A DNA stretch of 64,000 nt, from contig NZ_DAMACX010000006.1 of assembly GCF_031998825.1 (NCBI RefSeq), positions 1 to 64,000 on the forward strand, given 5' to 3'. The translations under genes and the position numbers were made by a program. The stretch comes from Pseudescherichia sp031998825. Its GTDB lineage: Bacteria; Pseudomonadota; Gammaproteobacteria; Enterobacterales; Enterobacteriaceae. Below are positions 15,893 to 24,827 of the stretch, piece after piece. The notes beneath the pieces were generated by a model, which did no database searches, was not told the origin of the DNA, and saw nothing but the letters and a program-made list of their open reading frames with translations. Each line of letters opens with the position of its first letter. Position 1 is the stretch's first letter.

Positions 15893-16813
15893 ATGAATAT
15901 CGAGCTGCGTCATCTGCGCTACTTTATTGCCGTGGCGGAGGAGCTGCATTTTGGCCACGCGGCGGCCCGGCTGAACATCTCTCAGCCGCCGCTAAGCCAG
16001 CAGATCCAGCTGCTGGAGCAGCAGGTTGGCGCCCGACTGCTGGCGCGGACCAACCGCAGCGTAGCCCTGACCCCGGCGGGAAAACAGTTTCTGCTCGACA
16101 GCCGCCAGATCCTTACCCAGGTCGATGACGCTGCCGCTCGCGCCGCCCGCCTGCATCAGGGGCAGACCGGTGAACTGCGGGTCGGCTTTACCTCCTCCGC
16201 CCCCTTTATCAAAGCGGTTTCGGATACCCTGTCGAGCTTCCGGCGACGTTATCCGGATGTGCATCTGCAAACCCGGGAGATCAATACCCGCGAGCAGATC
16301 GCCCCTCTGCATGAGGGGACCCTGGATCTGGGCCTGATGCGCAATACTACGCTGCCGGAGACGCTGGCGTGGGAGGTGATCCTGCGCGAACCGCTGCTGG
16401 CGATGGTTCCCCGCGATCACCCCCTGGCGGCGCAGCCTGCGGTGACCCTGAGCCAGCTGGCGAGAGAGCCGTTTGTTTTTTTCGACCCGCATGTCGGAAC
16501 CGGACTGTACGACGATATCCTTGGCCTGCTGCGCCGCTACGGGCTGGTGCCGCGTATCGCCCAGGAGGTGGGCGAGGCGATGACCATTATTGGCCTGGTG
16601 GCGGCGGGACTGGGAGTATCGATCCTGCCCGCGTCGTTTTGCCGGGTGCAGCTGAGCGAGATGCGCTGGCTACCCATCGCCGAAGCCGATGCGGTCTCCC
16701 AAATGTGGCTGGTCTGGTCGAGGCACCATGAGCAGGGCGCTGCGGCGCTGCATTTCAAGCAGCAGCTGTTGGAGAGCGTTAAAAGCGACCAGAATGGGCC
16801 CCGTAGAGGGTGA
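15893..16813 (+). CDS. ynfL: LysR-family regulator YnfL
   Basis: The 306-residue LysR-type regulator aligns with E. coli YnfL. The winged HTH is at residues 1-60 (LRYFIAVAEELHFGHAAARLNISQPPLSQQ) and is followed by a substrate-binding domain (about 92-290). It is transcribed away from ynfM, the standard layout for a LysR gene and its target. The effector is unknown. A basic, probably unconserved tail (SDQNGPRRG) extends beyond the E. coli end. Confidence 0.92.
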   Translation: MNIELRHLRYFIAVAEELHFGHAAARLNISQPPLSQQIQLLEQQVGARLLARTNRSVALTPAGKQFLLDSRQILTQVDDAAARAARLHQGQTGELRVGFTSSAPFIKAVSDTLSSFRRRYPDVHLQTREINTREQIAPLHEGTLDLGLMRNTTLPETLAWEVILREPLLAMVPRDHPLAAQPAVTLSQLAREPFVFFDPHVGTGLYDDILGLLRRYGLVPRIAQEVGEAMTIIGLVAAGLGVSILPASFCRVQLSEMRWLPIAEADAVSQMWLVWSRHHEQGAAALHFKQQLLESVKSDQNGPRRG

Positions 16814-16885
16814 AATTGTGCGGTAAATCACAAGGCTAATCAAAAATTTGACGGCCTCAAGGAACTGCTTCACCATAGCCAGAAG

Positions 16886-16909
16886 TTTATTTCGAAGCGC
16901 GAAAATAAA
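16886..16909. promoter_or_regulatory. Mlc operator upstream of mlc
   Basis: The inverted repeat TTTATTTCG-AAGCG-CGAAAATAAA lies 11 bp before the mlc start. It matches the known Mlc/NagC-type consensus, with AT-rich arms and a central TTCG...CGAA. E. coli mlc is autoregulated by such a site. Confidence 0.8.
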
Positions 16910-16920
16910 GGGAGCACGAG

Positions 16921-18141
16921 GTGGTTGCTGATAGTACGCCCGGCCATATTGATCAGATTAAGCAGACCAATGCAGGAGCCGTTTACCGGCTTATCGATCA
17001 GCTAGGCCCGGTTTCACGTATCGATCTGTCGCGTCTGGCGCAGCTTGCTCCCGCCAGCATTACTAAGATTGTCCGTGAAATGCTCGAAGCACACCTTGTG
17101 CAGGAGACGGAGATCCAGGAGCCGGGCAGTCGTGGGCGTCCCGCCGTAGGGTTAATGGTGGAAACCGAAGCCTGGCACTATCTCTCGTTGCGCATTAGCC
17201 GGGGTGAGATCCATCTCGCCCTGCGTGATCTTAGCAGCAAGCTGGTAGTCGAGGAGCAGCGTGAGCTGCCTCTACACTCCCACGCTCCCTTTGTCAGCCG
17301 CGTTATTCATCATATCGACCAGTTCTTTATCCGCCACCAGAGCAAGCTCGAGCGCCTGACTGCCATCGCCATTACCCTGCCAGGCATTATCGATACCGAG
17401 AACGGCATCGTGCACCGGATGCCGTTCTATGAGGATGTCAAAGATATGGCGCTGGGGGAGGCCCTTGAGCGCCATACCGGCGTGCCGGTCTATATTCAAC
17501 ACGACATCAGCGCGTGGACCATGGCGGAGGCGCTGTTTGGCGCTTCCCGTGGCGCGCGGGACGTTATTCAGGTAGTGATCGACCACAACGTCGGCGCGGG
17601 AGTGATCACCGACGGACGCCTGCTGCATGCGGGCAGCAGCAGCCTGGTTGAGATCGGCCATACTCAGGTCGACCCCTATGGCAAGCGCTGCTACTGCGGC
17701 AATCACGGCTGTCTCGAAACCATCGCTAGCGTAGAGAGCGTGCTGGAGCTGGCGCAGCAGCGCATGAGCCAGTCGATGAGCTCGCAGCTGCACGGCCAGC
17801 CGCTCACCGTGGCCTCGCTCTGCCAGGCCGCGCGGGAGGGGGATAGGCTGGCGACGGATATCATTACCGGCGTAGGCACCAACGTCGGGCGCATCCTGGC
17901 GATCATGGTAAACCTGTTCAATCCGCAAAAAATTCTTATTGGCTCCCCCTTGAGCCAGGCCGCAGATATTCTCTTTCCAGCCATCAGCAGCTGCATCCGC
18001 CAGCAGTCGCTGCCTGCCTACAGCCGACATATCACCGTAGAGAGCACGCAGTTCTCTAACCAGGGCACGATGGCGGGTGCAGCGCTGGTAAAAGACGCGA
18101 TGTATAACGGTTCGTTGTTGATTCGACTGTTGCAGGGTTAA
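16921..18141 (+). CDS. mlc: Global sugar-regulon repressor Mlc (DgsA)
   Basis: Mlc is a ROK-family repressor of ptsG, manXYZ, malT and ptsHI. It is inactivated when dephosphorylated PtsG sequesters it at the membrane during glucose uptake. The 406 residues are highly similar to E. coli Mlc: N-terminal HTH (SRIDLSRLAQLAPASITKIVREML), ROK domain, and the zinc-binding motif CYCGNHGCLE. The GTG start behind GGAGCACGAG is also used in E. coli. An autoregulatory operator lies just upstream. ynfK follows in the same direction. Confidence 0.96.
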   Translation: MVADSTPGHIDQIKQTNAGAVYRLIDQLGPVSRIDLSRLAQLAPASITKIVREMLEAHLVQETEIQEPGSRGRPAVGLMVETEAWHYLSLRISRGEIHLALRDLSSKLVVEEQRELPLHSHAPFVSRVIHHIDQFFIRHQSKLERLTAIAITLPGIIDTENGIVHRMPFYEDVKDMALGEALERHTGVPVYIQHDISAWTMAEALFGASRGARDVIQVVIDHNVGAGVITDGRLLHAGSSSLVEIGHTQVDPYGKRCYCGNHGCLETIASVESVLELAQQRMSQSMSSQLHGQPLTVASLCQAAREGDRLATDIITGVGTNVGRILAIMVNLFNPQKILIGSPLSQAADILFPAISSCIRQQSLPAYSRHITVESTQFSNQGTMAGAALVKDAMYNGSLLIRLLQG

Positions 18142-18266
18142 CAAATTCTCACAGTTGTAGGAAAAATTGCGCTACCTCAAATTGGGCCATGACGACTTAA
18201 CTTAGACTTTCTCCTCTGAATTATTTTCCTGGTGTATATTTTCGCGGCAAAACGGTGGAGTGAGTG

Positions 18267-18962
18267 ATGCTTAAGCGTTTCTTTATTACGGGTACCGATA
18301 CGGCTGTCGGGAAGACAGTGGTCTCCCGCGCACTTTTGCAGGCGCTGGCGGCCAGCGGCAGAAGCGTGGCTGGCTATAAGCCGGTGGCGAAGGGGAGTAA
18401 AGAGACGCCAGAGGGCCTGCGCAACAGAGATGCGCTGGTGCTGCAAAGCGTCTCGACGTTGGCGCTGCCTTACGAGGCGGTGAATCCTATCGCGCTGAGC
18501 GAAGAGGAAAGCAGCGTCGCCCACAGCTGCCCCATCAACTACGGTCTGCTCTCGAAGGGGCTGGCGCATCTTAACGACTGCGTCGACCATGTGGTGGTCG
18601 AAGGGACCGGCGGCTGGCGTGGCCTGATGAACGATCTGCGTCCGCTCTCTGAGTGGGTGGTCCAGGAGCAGCTTCCGGTGATCATGGTAGTGGGGATCCA
18701 GGAGGGGTGTATCAACCATGCCCTGCTGACCGCCCAGGCCATTGCCAGCGACGGCCTGCCGCTCATCGGCTGGGTCGCTAACCGCATCAATCCCGGCCTT
18801 GCCCACTATGCTGAGATCATTAACGTGCTGGGCAAAAAGATCCCCGCGCCGCTGATTGGCGAGCTACCCTATCTGCCGCGCGCCGAGCAGCGCGAGCTGG
18901 CCCACTATATCGACATCACCCTGCTGACCCGGACGCTGATCGCCGATCGCGTGCTGGCCTAA
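18267..18962 (+). CDS. bioD2: Dethiobiotin synthetase 2 (YnfK)
   Basis: The 231-residue protein is a BioD paralogue, orthologous to E. coli YnfK. It shows the P-loop GTDTAVGKT (8-16), KPVAKGSKETPEGLRN and the VVEGTGGW motif that binds the diaminopelargonic acid substrate. The ATG at 18267 is preferred because GGTGGAG lies eight bases upstream; a GTG codon precedes it. It closes the mlc side of this block. The stop is only 4 bp from the convergent ynfD stop. Confidence 0.93.
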   Translation: MLKRFFITGTDTAVGKTVVSRALLQALAASGRSVAGYKPVAKGSKETPEGLRNRDALVLQSVSTLALPYEAVNPIALSEEESSVAHSCPINYGLLSKGLAHLNDCVDHVVVEGTGGWRGLMNDLRPLSEWVVQEQLPVIMVVGIQEGCINHALLTAQAIASDGLPLIGWVANRINPGLAHYAEIINVLGKKIPAPLIGELPYLPRAEQRELAHYIDITLLTRTLIADRVLA

Positions 18963-18966
18963 TCGA

Positions 18967-19266
18967 CTACTGCGGCTCGGTACGGGAGCCGTCCGGCGCA
19001 GAACCGGCGGCGGGCACGTTGCCGCTGCTGGTGCGGGTATAGAGGATCTTATAGGTATCGTTAGCGCAGTGGCCAACCACGTGCGTATCAGGCTTATCCG
19101 CCTGGTCTGCCGGAACAATATTGAGCGTAAACGCCGTCTCCGGCAGGCCGTTGGCCATAATGCGCTGCTTGATCTCACGTCTGACTTTTTCGCAATACTC
19201 CGGCGCGGCCAGCGCCGGGGCGGCGGCAAACAGTACGAGGGTGATGAGCAAACGGGACGCTTTCAT
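18967..19266 (-). CDS. ynfD: DUF1161 periplasmic protein YnfD
   Basis: The 99-residue protein has a signal peptide (MKASRLLITLVLFAAAPALA) and then the DUF1161 body with two cysteines (PEYCEK, GHCANDTYKI). In E. coli ynfD lies next to the ynfEFGH-dmsD-clcB genes and ynfK. Here those six genes are missing and ynfD faces ynfK directly. The AGGAG ribosome site is seven bases before ATG. The function is unknown. Confidence 0.88.
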   Translation of the reverse strand: MKASRLLITLVLFAAAPALAAPEYCEKVRREIKQRIMANGLPETAFTLNIVPADQADKPDTHVVGHCANDTYKILYTRTSSGNVPAAGSAPDGSRTEPQ

Positions 19267-19327
19267 ACGCGGCTCCTGTTTTCAGGGGTATAGCTCTAGT
19301 CTAGCAGCCGCATCCCGGCAGTAAGGG

Positions 19328-20026
19328 CTAAATCGCTACCAGATTGCGCACGCCGTGACTCTCCATCTCTTCGCCTCTGCCGCGCTGAACGATTGCCCCC
19401 CTGGACATCACCAGATAGCTGTCCGCCAGCTCGGCGGCAAAATCATAAAACTGCTCCACCAGCAGGATCGCCATGTCGCCGCGCGCGGCCAGAGTTTTGA
19501 TCACTACGCCAATCTCTTTGATCACCGAGGGCTGGATCCCCTCCGTTGGCTCATCAAGGATCAGCAGCTGTGGCCGACAGGCCAGCGCCCGGCCTATGGC
19601 TAACTGCTGCTGCTGACCGCCGGAGAGATCGCCCCCGCGCCGCTGCTTCATCTCCCGCAGCACCGGGAAGAGGTCGTAGATTTCATCGGGAACCCGCTTC
19701 GCCTGCGAACCAGTAAAGCGCGCCAGGCCCATCAGCAGGTTCTCCTCTACCGTCAGCCGGGGAAAGATCTCCCGCCCCTGCGGCACGTAGGCCATGCCGC
19801 TGCGCACCCGCTGGTGCGGCTTCTGCTGATTGATGGTCTTTCCTTGCCAGCTAATAGTGCCGGATTTGGCCGGGATCAGCCCCATCAGGCACTTCAGCAG
19901 GGTGGTTTTCCCCACCCCGTTGCGCCCCAGTAGACAGGTTACCTCGCCGGGATGCGTCGCAAACGAGAGGCCGCGCAGGATATGGCTGCCGCCGTAGTAT
20001 TGATGCAGTTCATTCACTTCCAGCAT
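19328..20026 (-). CDS. urtE: Urea ABC transporter ATP-binding subunit UrtE
   Basis: The 232-residue ATPase of the LivF class has Walker A GRNGVGKTT, the signature LSGGQQQQLAIGRALA and Walker B LLILDEPTEGIQ. It is the last gene of the urt operon, 1 bp downstream of urtD. The five Urt proteins form a high-affinity urea importer of the branched-chain amino-acid transporter type. The operon context with urea carboxylase and allophanate hydrolase supports urea rather than an amino acid as substrate. Confidence 0.93.
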   Translation of the reverse strand: MLEVNELHQYYGGSHILRGLSFATHPGEVTCLLGRNGVGKTTLLKCLMGLIPAKSGTISWQGKTINQQKPHQRVRSGMAYVPQGREIFPRLTVEENLLMGLARFTGSQAKRVPDEIYDLFPVLREMKQRRGGDLSGGQQQQLAIGRALACRPQLLILDEPTEGIQPSVIKEIGVVIKTLAARGDMAILLVEQFYDFAAELADSYLVMSRGAIVQRGRGEEMESHGVRNLVAI

Positions 20027-20027
20027 G

Positions 20028-20819
20028 TTAGCGCCCCAGATAAACGTCTATAACCTGTTCATTCGCCTGCACCTCGCGCAGGGAACCCTCGGCCAGCACC
20101 TGGCCCTGATGCAGCACCGTAACGTGGTCGGCAATGGTATCGACAAAGCCCATATCGTGCTCCACCACCATCAGGGAGTGTTTCCCTGCCAGGGTGCGAA
20201 ACAGCTCGGCGATATACTCGGTCTCGGCGTCCGTCAGTCCGGCGGCAGGCTCGTCGAGCAGCAGCAGGTGCGGCTCCTGCACCAGCAGCATGCCGATCTC
20301 CAGAAACTGCTTCTGGCCGTGGGAGAGCAGTCCCGCCTGACGCTGGCTCTGATTTGCCAGCCGCAGCAGCTGAAGGGTCTCATCGATGCGATCCCGCTGT
20401 TCGCCGCTGAGCGTCGCACGCAGGCTGGCCCAGACCGATTTATCGGTTTTCAGGGCGATTTCCAGATTCTCCGCCACCGTTAGCGCCTCAAACACCGTCG
20501 GCTTCTGAAATTTACGCCCGATGCCCGCCCGGGCAATCTCTACCGGGGAGAGCTGGGTCAGGTCGATATTCTGGTCGTAAACCACGCTGCCGCTGTCCGG
20601 GCGGGTCTTGCCGGTGATCACATCCATCAGCGTGGTTTTGCCCGCGCCGTTGGGGCCGATGATGCAGCGCAGTTCGCCCACGCCAATCGCCAGCGTCAGG
20701 TCGGTGAGGGCACGGAAGCTGTCGAAGGAGACGTTGATCTTCTCCAGCAGCAGTACCGGATCGGTGGTCTCCCGGAAGCGATCCTGCGGCAGCGGCTGGG
20801 TGAAAAGGGTGTCAGTCAT
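20028..20819 (-). CDS. urtD: Urea ABC transporter ATP-binding subunit UrtD
   Basis: The 263-residue ATPase of the LivG class has Walker A GPNGAGKTT, the signature LSHGQKQFLEIGMLL with LSHGQ replacing the classical LSGGQ (usual for UrtD), and Walker B LLLLDEPAAG. It overlaps urtC by 8 bp and is followed by urtE after 1 bp, so the subunits are translationally coupled. Confidence 0.93.
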   Translation of the reverse strand: MTDTLFTQPLPQDRFRETTDPVLLLEKINVSFDSFRALTDLTLAIGVGELRCIIGPNGAGKTTLMDVITGKTRPDSGSVVYDQNIDLTQLSPVEIARAGIGRKFQKPTVFEALTVAENLEIALKTDKSVWASLRATLSGEQRDRIDETLQLLRLANQSQRQAGLLSHGQKQFLEIGMLLVQEPHLLLLDEPAAGLTDAETEYIAELFRTLAGKHSLMVVEHDMGFVDTIADHVTVLHQGQVLAEGSLREVQANEQVIDVYLGR

Positions 20820-21888
20820 GCTTTCTCCGCTTCAGCAAACCAATAACGCCGCGCGGTAAAAACAGCGTGACGAGGATAAACATCAGGCCCAGGAAAAAGA
20901 GCCAGTACTCCGGGAAGGCGACGGTGAAAAAGCTCTTCGCCCCGTTAACGATGCCTGCGCCTAGCAGCGGCCCGATCAGCGTCCCGCGCCCGCCCAGCGC
21001 TACCCATATGGCGGCCTCGATAGAGTTAGTGGGCGACATCTCGCTCGGGTTGATAATGCCTACCTGCGGCACGTAGAGCGCCCCGGCGAGACCGCACAGC
21101 ACGGCGGAGAGTGTCCAGACAAAGAGTTTGAACCCCTGCGGATCGTAGCCGCAAAACATCAGCCGGTTCTCGGCGTCGCGCACTGCTGTAAGCACCCGGC
21201 CAAACTTGCTGCGCGCCAGCGCCATGCCAATGCCCAGCGCGGCGACCAGCAGCAGCACGGTGGCGATAAACAGGCCGATGCGCGTTCCGGTGGCAGTGAC
21301 CGGAAAGCCGAGCAGGGTGGTAAAACCGGTGAAGCCGTTGTTACCCCCAAAGCCGGTTTCGTTGCGGAAGAAGAGCAGCATCCCCGCATAGGTCAGCGCC
21401 TGGGTCATGATTGAGAAGTAGACGTCTTTGATCCGCGAGCGGAAGGCGAAGTAGCCAAACAGCAGCGCCAGCAGGCCCGGCAGCAGGACGATCAGGCACA
21501 GCGCCCACGCAAAGTGCTGCGTACCTGTCCAGAACCACGGCATCTCGCTCCACGAGAGAAAGGTCATAAAGGCCGGGAGGCCGTCGCCCGCTGCCTGACG
21601 CATCAGGTACATCCCCATCGCGTAGCCGCCGAGGGCAAAGAACAGACCGTGCCCCAGCGACAGCAGGCCAGCGTAGCCCCAGACCAGATCCAGCGCGACG
21701 GCGACGATGGCGTAGCAGAGGATCTTGCCCACCAGCGTCAGGGTATAGGCGGACATCGCCAGAGGGTGATCCTGGGGCAATAGGGCCAGAAACGGCAGGG
21801 CCAGCAGCAGGGCGATAACGCCCAGCGTCAGGGTGCGTGTCAGACGGGGCGCACGCTGCGCCAGCGTCAGGGTTATAGGTTGGCTCAT
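20812..21888 (-). CDS. urtC: Urea ABC transporter permease UrtC
   Basis: The 358-residue membrane protein of the LivM class has roughly nine to ten hydrophobic segments. Family stretches such as VWGYAGLLSLGHGLFFALGGYAMGMYL and WVALGGRGTLIGPLLGAGIVNGAKSF are present. The start codon overlaps the urtB stop in an ATGA arrangement. It forms the inner-membrane channel together with UrtB. Confidence 0.94.
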   Translation of the reverse strand: MSQPITLTLAQRAPRLTRTLTLGVIALLLALPFLALLPQDHPLAMSAYTLTLVGKILCYAIVAVALDLVWGYAGLLSLGHGLFFALGGYAMGMYLMRQAAGDGLPAFMTFLSWSEMPWFWTGTQHFAWALCLIVLLPGLLALLFGYFAFRSRIKDVYFSIMTQALTYAGMLLFFRNETGFGGNNGFTGFTTLLGFPVTATGTRIGLFIATVLLLVAALGIGMALARSKFGRVLTAVRDAENRLMFCGYDPQGFKLFVWTLSAVLCGLAGALYVPQVGIINPSEMSPTNSIEAAIWVALGGRGTLIGPLLGAGIVNGAKSFFTVAFPEYWLFFLGLMFILVTLFLPRGVIGLLKRRKHD

Positions 21889-23462
21889 CAGTCGATCACT
21901 CGCCCCTTAAATGCGAACAGCCCCTGCGGCCGTTTCTGGATAAACAGCACGATCAGCACCAGAATGGCGATTTTGCCCAGCACCGCGCCAATCTGCGGCT
22001 CCAGCAGCTTGTTGATGATGCCGAGGCCAAAGGCCGCCACCACCGTACCTGCCAGCTGGCCAACGCCACCCAGTACCACCACTAAAAATGAGTCGATGAT
22101 ATAGCCCTGGCCCAGCTCAGGGCCGACGTTGCCCAGCTGCGACAGCGCCACGCCCCCCAGCCCGGCGATGCCGGAGCCCAGCCCAAAGGCCAGCATATCT
22201 ACCCGCCCGGTGGGCACGCCGCAGCAGTCGGCCATCCGCCGGTTCTGGGTGACCGCCCGCACGTTCATCCCCAGCCGGGTTTTGTTGAGCAGCAGCCAGG
22301 TCAGGGCCAGCACCAGCAGCACGAAGACGATCACCGCGATGCGGTTGTAAGGCAGGATCAGGTTGGGCAGCACCGCCCAGCCGCCGGAGAGCCAGCCGGG
22401 GTTAGCTACCTCAAGGTTCTGCGCCCCAAAGAGCAGGCGCACCAGCTGGATCAGCATCAGGCTGATGCCCCAGGTCGCCAGCAGGGTCTCCAGCGGACGG
22501 CCATAGAGATGGCGAATGATCAGCCGCTCCAGCGCCATGCCCATCGCGGCGGTAATGAAAAAGGCCACCGGCAGGGCGACGATGGGGTAGAGGGACAGCC
22601 ACTGCGGTGCAAGGCGGACAAAGAGATCCTGTACCAGCCAGGTGGCGTACGCTCCCAGCATCAGCATCTCGCCGTGGGCCATGTTGATCACCCCCAGCAG
22701 ACCGTAGGTGATCGCCAGGCCGAGGGCGGCCAGCAGCAGGATCGATCCCAGCGACAGGCCGCTAAAGGCCTGCCCCAGCCAGTCACCCCAGCGCAGGCGC
22801 TGCTGGATCTGCTTCAGGCTGTCGGCAGCGGCAGCGCGCACGCTGGCATCCGGTTCGTTTTGCGGCTGGGTCAACCGCTGCAGGCTGGCCTGGAGCTGCG
22901 GGGCGCTGCTTTCACCCAGCTGTCTAACCGCCAGCAGGCGCACCTGCGGATTAGCATCGGCGAGCTGGAGAGTGGCGACGGCCAGCAGCAGGGCCGCCTT
23001 CACCTCGTCATCCTGCTCCTGGCCTAGCCGCTGCTGAATCAGAGGAAGCTGCTCTGCCGTGGCGTCATTTTGCAGATTTTGCGCGGCGGCGAGACGCAGG
23101 GTGCGATCGTCACTGACCAGCTGGTGGGCGGCAAGGGCATTCGCCACCAGGGTGCGGATGCGGTTGTTCATAAACAGCTTGCGCGGGTTGCCTTCGGGGG
23201 CCGCGTTGCCCTCCAGCGGCGTCAGAGTCTCTCCTGACTGGGTAAAGAGCTGGCCGCGCTTATCGACGACCACGTTCTCCTGGCGAAGCGCCTGAAGCAG
23301 GGGCAGACGCGACGCATCGGGCGCTGCGGACCAGGTTTGTAAAAGCTGTGCCTGCTGGGTCCGGCTGGCAGCGCCGTACTCGCTGGCCGGTCCGGCAGAG
23401 GCCGTGCCGATGAACAGCAGGCAGCAGGCAAAGAAGAGGCCGAAGCGCGTGACTATTTTCAT
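21888..23462 (-). CDS. urtB: Urea ABC transporter permease UrtB
   Basis: The 524-residue protein has a signal peptide (to about residue 23) and a long helical, HEAT-like soluble domain (about 30-225, RLAAAQNLQNDATAEQLPLI type repeats). The LivH-type permease domain (about 235-520) carries INMAHGEMLMLGAYATW. The N-terminal extension is typical of UrtB and not of amino-acid LivH proteins, which supports the urea assignment. urtA ends 59 bp upstream. Confidence 0.95.
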   Translation of the reverse strand: MKIVTRFGLFFACCLLFIGTASAGPASEYGAASRTQQAQLLQTWSAAPDASRLPLLQALRQENVVVDKRGQLFTQSGETLTPLEGNAAPEGNPRKLFMNNRIRTLVANALAAHQLVSDDRTLRLAAAQNLQNDATAEQLPLIQQRLGQEQDDEVKAALLLAVATLQLADANPQVRLLAVRQLGESSAPQLQASLQRLTQPQNEPDASVRAAAADSLKQIQQRLRWGDWLGQAFSGLSLGSILLLAALGLAITYGLLGVINMAHGEMLMLGAYATWLVQDLFVRLAPQWLSLYPIVALPVAFFITAAMGMALERLIIRHLYGRPLETLLATWGISLMLIQLVRLLFGAQNLEVANPGWLSGGWAVLPNLILPYNRIAVIVFVLLVLALTWLLLNKTRLGMNVRAVTQNRRMADCCGVPTGRVDMLAFGLGSGIAGLGGVALSQLGNVGPELGQGYIIDSFLVVVLGGVGQLAGTVVAAFGLGIINKLLEPQIGAVLGKIAILVLIVLFIQKRPQGLFAFKGRVID

Positions 23463-23521
23463 GGTCGCTCATTCCGCTGATGGGGTCATTGCCCGGCAGC
23501 CCATGCCGCCGGGCGTCTGGG

Positions 23522-24793
23522 TTACTGCCCGGAAGATTTCACCGGCGTATCCGGCTTCTTATCGTTACCGGCGATAAACGGGCTCCACGGCTGGGCCCGA
23601 ACCGGCTGCTCGGTCTGCCAGACGACGTTGAACTGGCCGTTGTCTTCGATCTCGCCGATCATCACCGGCTTGTGCAGGTGATGGTTGGTCTGATCCATGG
23701 TCAGGGTGAAGCCGTCCGGCGCTTTATAGGTCTGCCCGGCCATCGCCGCGCGCACTTTATCTACGTCGGTGGTGCCCGCTTTCTCTACCGCCTGGGCCCA
23801 CATATGCAGCCCGACGTAGGTCGCCTCCATCGGATCGTTGGTTACAACGGTGTCGGCGTTTGGCAGGTTATGCGCTTTGGCATAGGCCTTGTAGTCGGCA
23901 ACAAATTTGGCGTTGGTTGGGTTATCTACGGACTGGAAGTAGTTCCATGCCGCCAGGTGGCCCACCAGCGGCTTGGTGTCGATCCCGCGCAGCTCCTCTT
24001 CACCCACCGAGAAGGCCACGACCGGCACGTCGGTAGCCTTGATACTCTGGTTAGCCAGCTCCTTATAGAACGGCACGTTGGAGTCGCCGTTAATGGTCGA
24101 GACCACGGCGGTTTTGCCCCCGGCGGCGAACTTCTTAATATTGGCGACGATGGTCTGGTAGTCACTGTGGCCGAATGGGGTGTAGACCTCGTCGATATCT
24201 TTATCCTGTACGCCTTTGCTGTGCAGGAAGGCACGCAGGATCTTATTGGTGGTACGCGGGTAGACATAGTCGGTGCCGAGCAGGAAGAAGCGTTTAGCGC
24301 TGCCGCCGTCCTCGCTCATCAGGTACTCTACCGCCGGGATCGCCTGCTGATTCGGGGCCGCACCGGTATAGAAGACGTTCGGCGACATCTCTTCGCCCTC
24401 GTACTGCACCGGGTAGAAGAGCAGGCCGTTCAGCTCTTCGAATACCGGCAGCACCGATTTGCGCGACACCGATGTCCAGCAGCCAAACACCGCCGCGACC
24501 TTATCCTGAGAGATCAGCTGGCGGGCTTTCTCGGCGAACAGCGGCCAGTTAGAGGCGGGATCGACCACCACCGGCTCCAGCTTTTTCCCCAGCACGCCGC
24601 CGTTGGCGTTGATCTCATCGATGGTCATCAGCGCGACGTTTTTCAGCGGCGTCTCGGAGATCGCCATGGTGCCAGAGAGCGAGTGCATAATGCCGACCTT
24701 GATGGTATCGGTGGCCCAGGCTTGCCAGGAGATCCCCATGCCGACCATGGTGGCGGAGAGGGCAAAGGCTTTAATTAACGAACGTCTTTTCAT
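23522..24793 (-). CDS. urtA: Urea ABC transporter substrate-binding protein UrtA
   Basis: The 423-residue binding protein belongs to the UrtA/FmdD family of type I periplasmic receptors. The N-terminus MKRRSLIKAFALSATMVG resembles a twin-arginine or Sec signal and ends near WQAWA. The body begins DTIKVGIMHSLSGTMAISETPLKNVALM, a hallmark of UrtA. Three candidate starts lie in tandem (24799 TTG, 24796 and 24793 ATG). 24793 has the best spacing to AGGGG. Confidence 0.95.
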   Translation of the reverse strand: MKRRSLIKAFALSATMVGMGISWQAWATDTIKVGIMHSLSGTMAISETPLKNVALMTIDEINANGGVLGKKLEPVVVDPASNWPLFAEKARQLISQDKVAAVFGCWTSVSRKSVLPVFEELNGLLFYPVQYEGEEMSPNVFYTGAAPNQQAIPAVEYLMSEDGGSAKRFFLLGTDYVYPRTTNKILRAFLHSKGVQDKDIDEVYTPFGHSDYQTIVANIKKFAAGGKTAVVSTINGDSNVPFYKELANQSIKATDVPVVAFSVGEEELRGIDTKPLVGHLAAWNYFQSVDNPTNAKFVADYKAYAKAHNLPNADTVVTNDPMEATYVGLHMWAQAVEKAGTTDVDKVRAAMAGQTYKAPDGFTLTMDQTNHHLHKPVMIGEIEDNGQFNVVWQTEQPVRAQPWSPFIAGNDKKPDTPVKSSGQ

Positions 24794-24827
24794 CATCAAC
24801 CCCTAAAAGTGTAAGAGAATCATTGCG

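Noticed and set aside
23480..24778. A 432-codon plus-strand frame over urtA
   Set aside because: It is the antisense shadow of a full-length, motif-complete UrtA. Its composition (His/Arg/Gly-rich) is that of a reversed GC-rich gene.
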